NCBI GenBank assembly: GCA_009781575.1
Contig: WQXW01000018.1
Span: 1 to 13,387, forward strand
Direction of reading: 5' to 3'
Length of the DNA: 13,387 bases
Source of the DNA: Solirubrobacterales bacterium
Lineage (GTDB): Bacteria > Actinomycetota > Thermoleophilia > Solirubrobacterales > Solirubrobacteraceae
Positions 12,501 through 13,387 of the stretch are shown here, piece after piece. Every line of letters starts with the position of its first letter. Positions within the stretch are counted from its first letter, which is position 1. The notes beneath the pieces were generated by a model that saw only the letters and a program-made list of their open reading frames with translations, was not told the origin of the DNA and made no database searches. The position numbers were made by a program, and so were the translations under genes.

Positions 12501-13109
12501 TCAGGGCTCTGCGCGCCGGGCCGCCTGGGCCCGATCTCGCCGGCGTCGCCCGTAGAGCGCGGCGATCGCGATCGCGGCGATCGCCACGAACAGCCCCAGC
12601 AGGATCCCCGGCGCGAGCCCGAGGCCGCCGAAGGGCAGCGACACGAGCTCCACGATGCCGAGGCCCAGCGCGAGCAGCGCGATGATCAGGACCAGGATCA
12701 GCAGGATGCCGCGCGCGCGCGCCGCCAGGCCGGCGGAGGCGGGGGGGATGAGCAGGCCCATCGCGCGCAGCGCGAGCATCTGGCGCCCGCTCGGCGCCTC
12801 GTGGCCCAGCCGCTCGACCGCGTCCTTCAGGTCGCCCGCGCGCCGCTCGGCGAGCGCGAGCGAGGCGTCGGCCATGCGCCGGATCTGCATCCGTTCCTGG
12901 GGGCGCGCCGCGGTGATCGCGCGCTGGAAGTAGCCGCGCGCCTGCTCGGCGTCGAAGCGCTCCGCCGCGCGCGCGCCCAGGATCGTCAGCGCGGCCGCCT
13001 TGTACTTGGTCTCGCTCTCGAGCTCCTCATCGGAGCGCTGCTCGAGCGCTTCGATCGCCTGCTGCGCGCCGCGCTGCTCGACCCGGATCTGGCGTTGCTT
13101 GGGGGGCAT
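12501..13109 (-). CDS. Conserved-looking two-helix membrane protein, function unknown
   Basis: 202 residues. The soluble N-terminal part (1-130) is helical and charged: MPPKQRQIRVEQRGAQQAIE, EQRSDEELESETKYKAAALT, EQARGYFQRAITAARPQERM and RRMADASLALAERRAGDLK. The middle resembles one or two TPR-like helix pairs. Two hydrophobic helices follow: about 150-168 (ILLILVLIIALLALGLGIVE) and about 176-196 (GILLGLFVAIAAIAIAALYG), then a strongly basic tail (GRRRRDRAQAARR) that should stay in the cytoplasm. I know of no function; similar proteins seem to occur in Thermoleophilia, from memory. The ATG at 13109 is chosen because a TACAAT box lies 9 bases upstream; earlier in-frame starts run through the promoter gap. 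Divergent from the secreted protein at 13202. Confidence 0.75.
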   Translation of the reverse strand: MPPKQRQIRVEQRGAQQAIEALEQRSDEELESETKYKAAALTILGARAAERFDAEQARGYFQRAITAARPQERMQIRRMADASLALAERRAGDLKDAVERLGHEAPSGRQMLALRAMGLLIPPASAGLAARARGILLILVLIIALLALGLGIVELVSLPFGGLGLAPGILLGLFVAIAAIAIAALYGRRRRDRAQAARRAEP

Positions 13110-13118
13110 GCGAGCGCA

Positions 13119-13124
13119 ATTGTA
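13119..13124 (-). promoter_or_regulatory. Candidate -10 box (TACAAT) for the membrane-protein gene
   Basis: Reverse-strand TACAAT matches TATAAT at five of six positions and ends 9 bases before the ATG at 13109. No ribosome site follows. No -35 box is obvious. Confidence 0.48.
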
Positions 13125-13178
13125 GGGGGTGCTCGCGCGCGCCACTGCGAGTGGGCGCATCGCCGGGGTGCCTGGCGC

Positions 13179-13184
13179 TATGCT
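13179..13184 (+). promoter_or_regulatory. Candidate -10 box (TATGCT) for the secreted-protein gene
   Basis: TATGCT ends 17 bases before the ATG at 13202, giving a predicted leader of about 10 bases. No Shine-Dalgarno sequence or -35 box is evident. Confidence 0.33.
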
Positions 13185-13201
13185 CGCCGCTCGGCCTTTC
13201 G

Positions 13202-13387
13202 ATGCACGCTCGAACCGCAATGCGCCTGCTCCCGGTGGCCCTCGTGGTGGGCGCGCTCGCGCTGCCCGCGGCGGCCGCGGCGGCCGCGGGTGCCGAAGGG
13301 CAGCTGTCCAACCCGTTCGGCGGGGCCGGCGGCGCGGGCGGGCAGGAAGAAACCAGTTCCACCACCTCCGCCGCGCCTGCGCAGGGC
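13202..13387 (+). CDS. Secreted protein, N-terminal part only (partial)
   Basis: 62 codons, open to the window end. MHARTAMRLLPVALVVGALA then LPAAAAAAAG is a standard signal peptide (basic start, hydrophobic core, Ala-rich cleavage region near residue 29). The mature start, EGQLSNPFGGAGGAGGQEE followed by TSSTTSAAPAQ, is low-complexity Gly/Ser/Thr, typical of a surface linker. The rest is outside the window, so no function can be given. Met7 (13220) is an alternative start. It is divergent from the two-helix membrane protein with a 92-base gap, so the pair may share regulation. Confidence 0.65.
   Translation, partial: MHARTAMRLLPVALVVGALALPAAAAAAAGAEGQLSNPFGGAGGAGGQEETSSTTSAAPAQG

Noticed and set aside
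12335..12685. A 116-codon plus-strand frame starting MGDSNTAVAGAVGGFEKRI
   Set aside because: It begins inside the 34-bp tandem repeat, runs through the hairpin and then antisense to the membrane-protein gene; its later part is Arg/Pro-rich shadow sequence.

Overview
This is very GC-rich DNA (above 70% by eye) with actinobacterial gene content. The best fit is the class Thermoleophilia (Solirubrobacter, Conexibacter and relatives). I base this on the recA-miaB-miaA-dapF-dapL-hflX order, an LL-diaminopimelate aminotransferase beside dapF, a murT-gatD pair, two small uncharacterised proteins that look like families I associate with that class, and many start codons with no Shine-Dalgarno sequence but a TAnnnT box just upstream. 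The assignment is inference; no rRNA gene is present.

Left part, mostly rightward (1-7581): the C-terminus of RecA; a broken fragment resembling a RelE/Gp49-type toxin; a small secreted protein of unknown function; miaB (ms2i6A37 tRNA methylthiotransferase); a leftward short-chain dehydrogenase wedged between miaB and miaA; miaA (tRNA A37 prenyltransferase); dapF; an LL-DAP aminotransferase (dapL); and hflX (ribosome-associated GTPase). MiaA and MiaB act in sequence on A37 of UNN-decoding tRNAs. DapL and DapF are the last two steps to meso-DAP. DapF is the most striking gene: both catalytic cysteines are serine (Ser73, Ser218) while everything around them is conserved.

Middle, leftward (7893-11439): a tight block reading diacylglycerol-kinase-like, murT, gatD, MazG-like pyrophosphohydrolase. 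The first three are joined by 4-base ATGA overlaps and the last follows after 15 bases. MurT/GatD amidate the D-glutamate of lipid II, so the window is enriched in peptidoglycan-precursor functions.

Right part (11440-13387): a divergent promoter region, a rightward lipoprotein cyclophilin, a repeat-rich gap, a leftward two-helix membrane protein of unknown function, and the start of a rightward secreted protein cut by the window end.

Non-coding structure: a dispersed repeat of about 90 bases with a conserved hairpin occurs twice (7804-7893 and 12311-12433), each time downstream of a leftward gene. The second copy carries an exact 34-base tandem duplication. A 30-base direct repeat spans the miaB/dehydrogenase junction. 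Simple-sequence insertions enlarge surface loops of DapF, GatD, MurT and the kinase. I saw no tRNA or rRNA gene, insertion sequence or CRISPR array.
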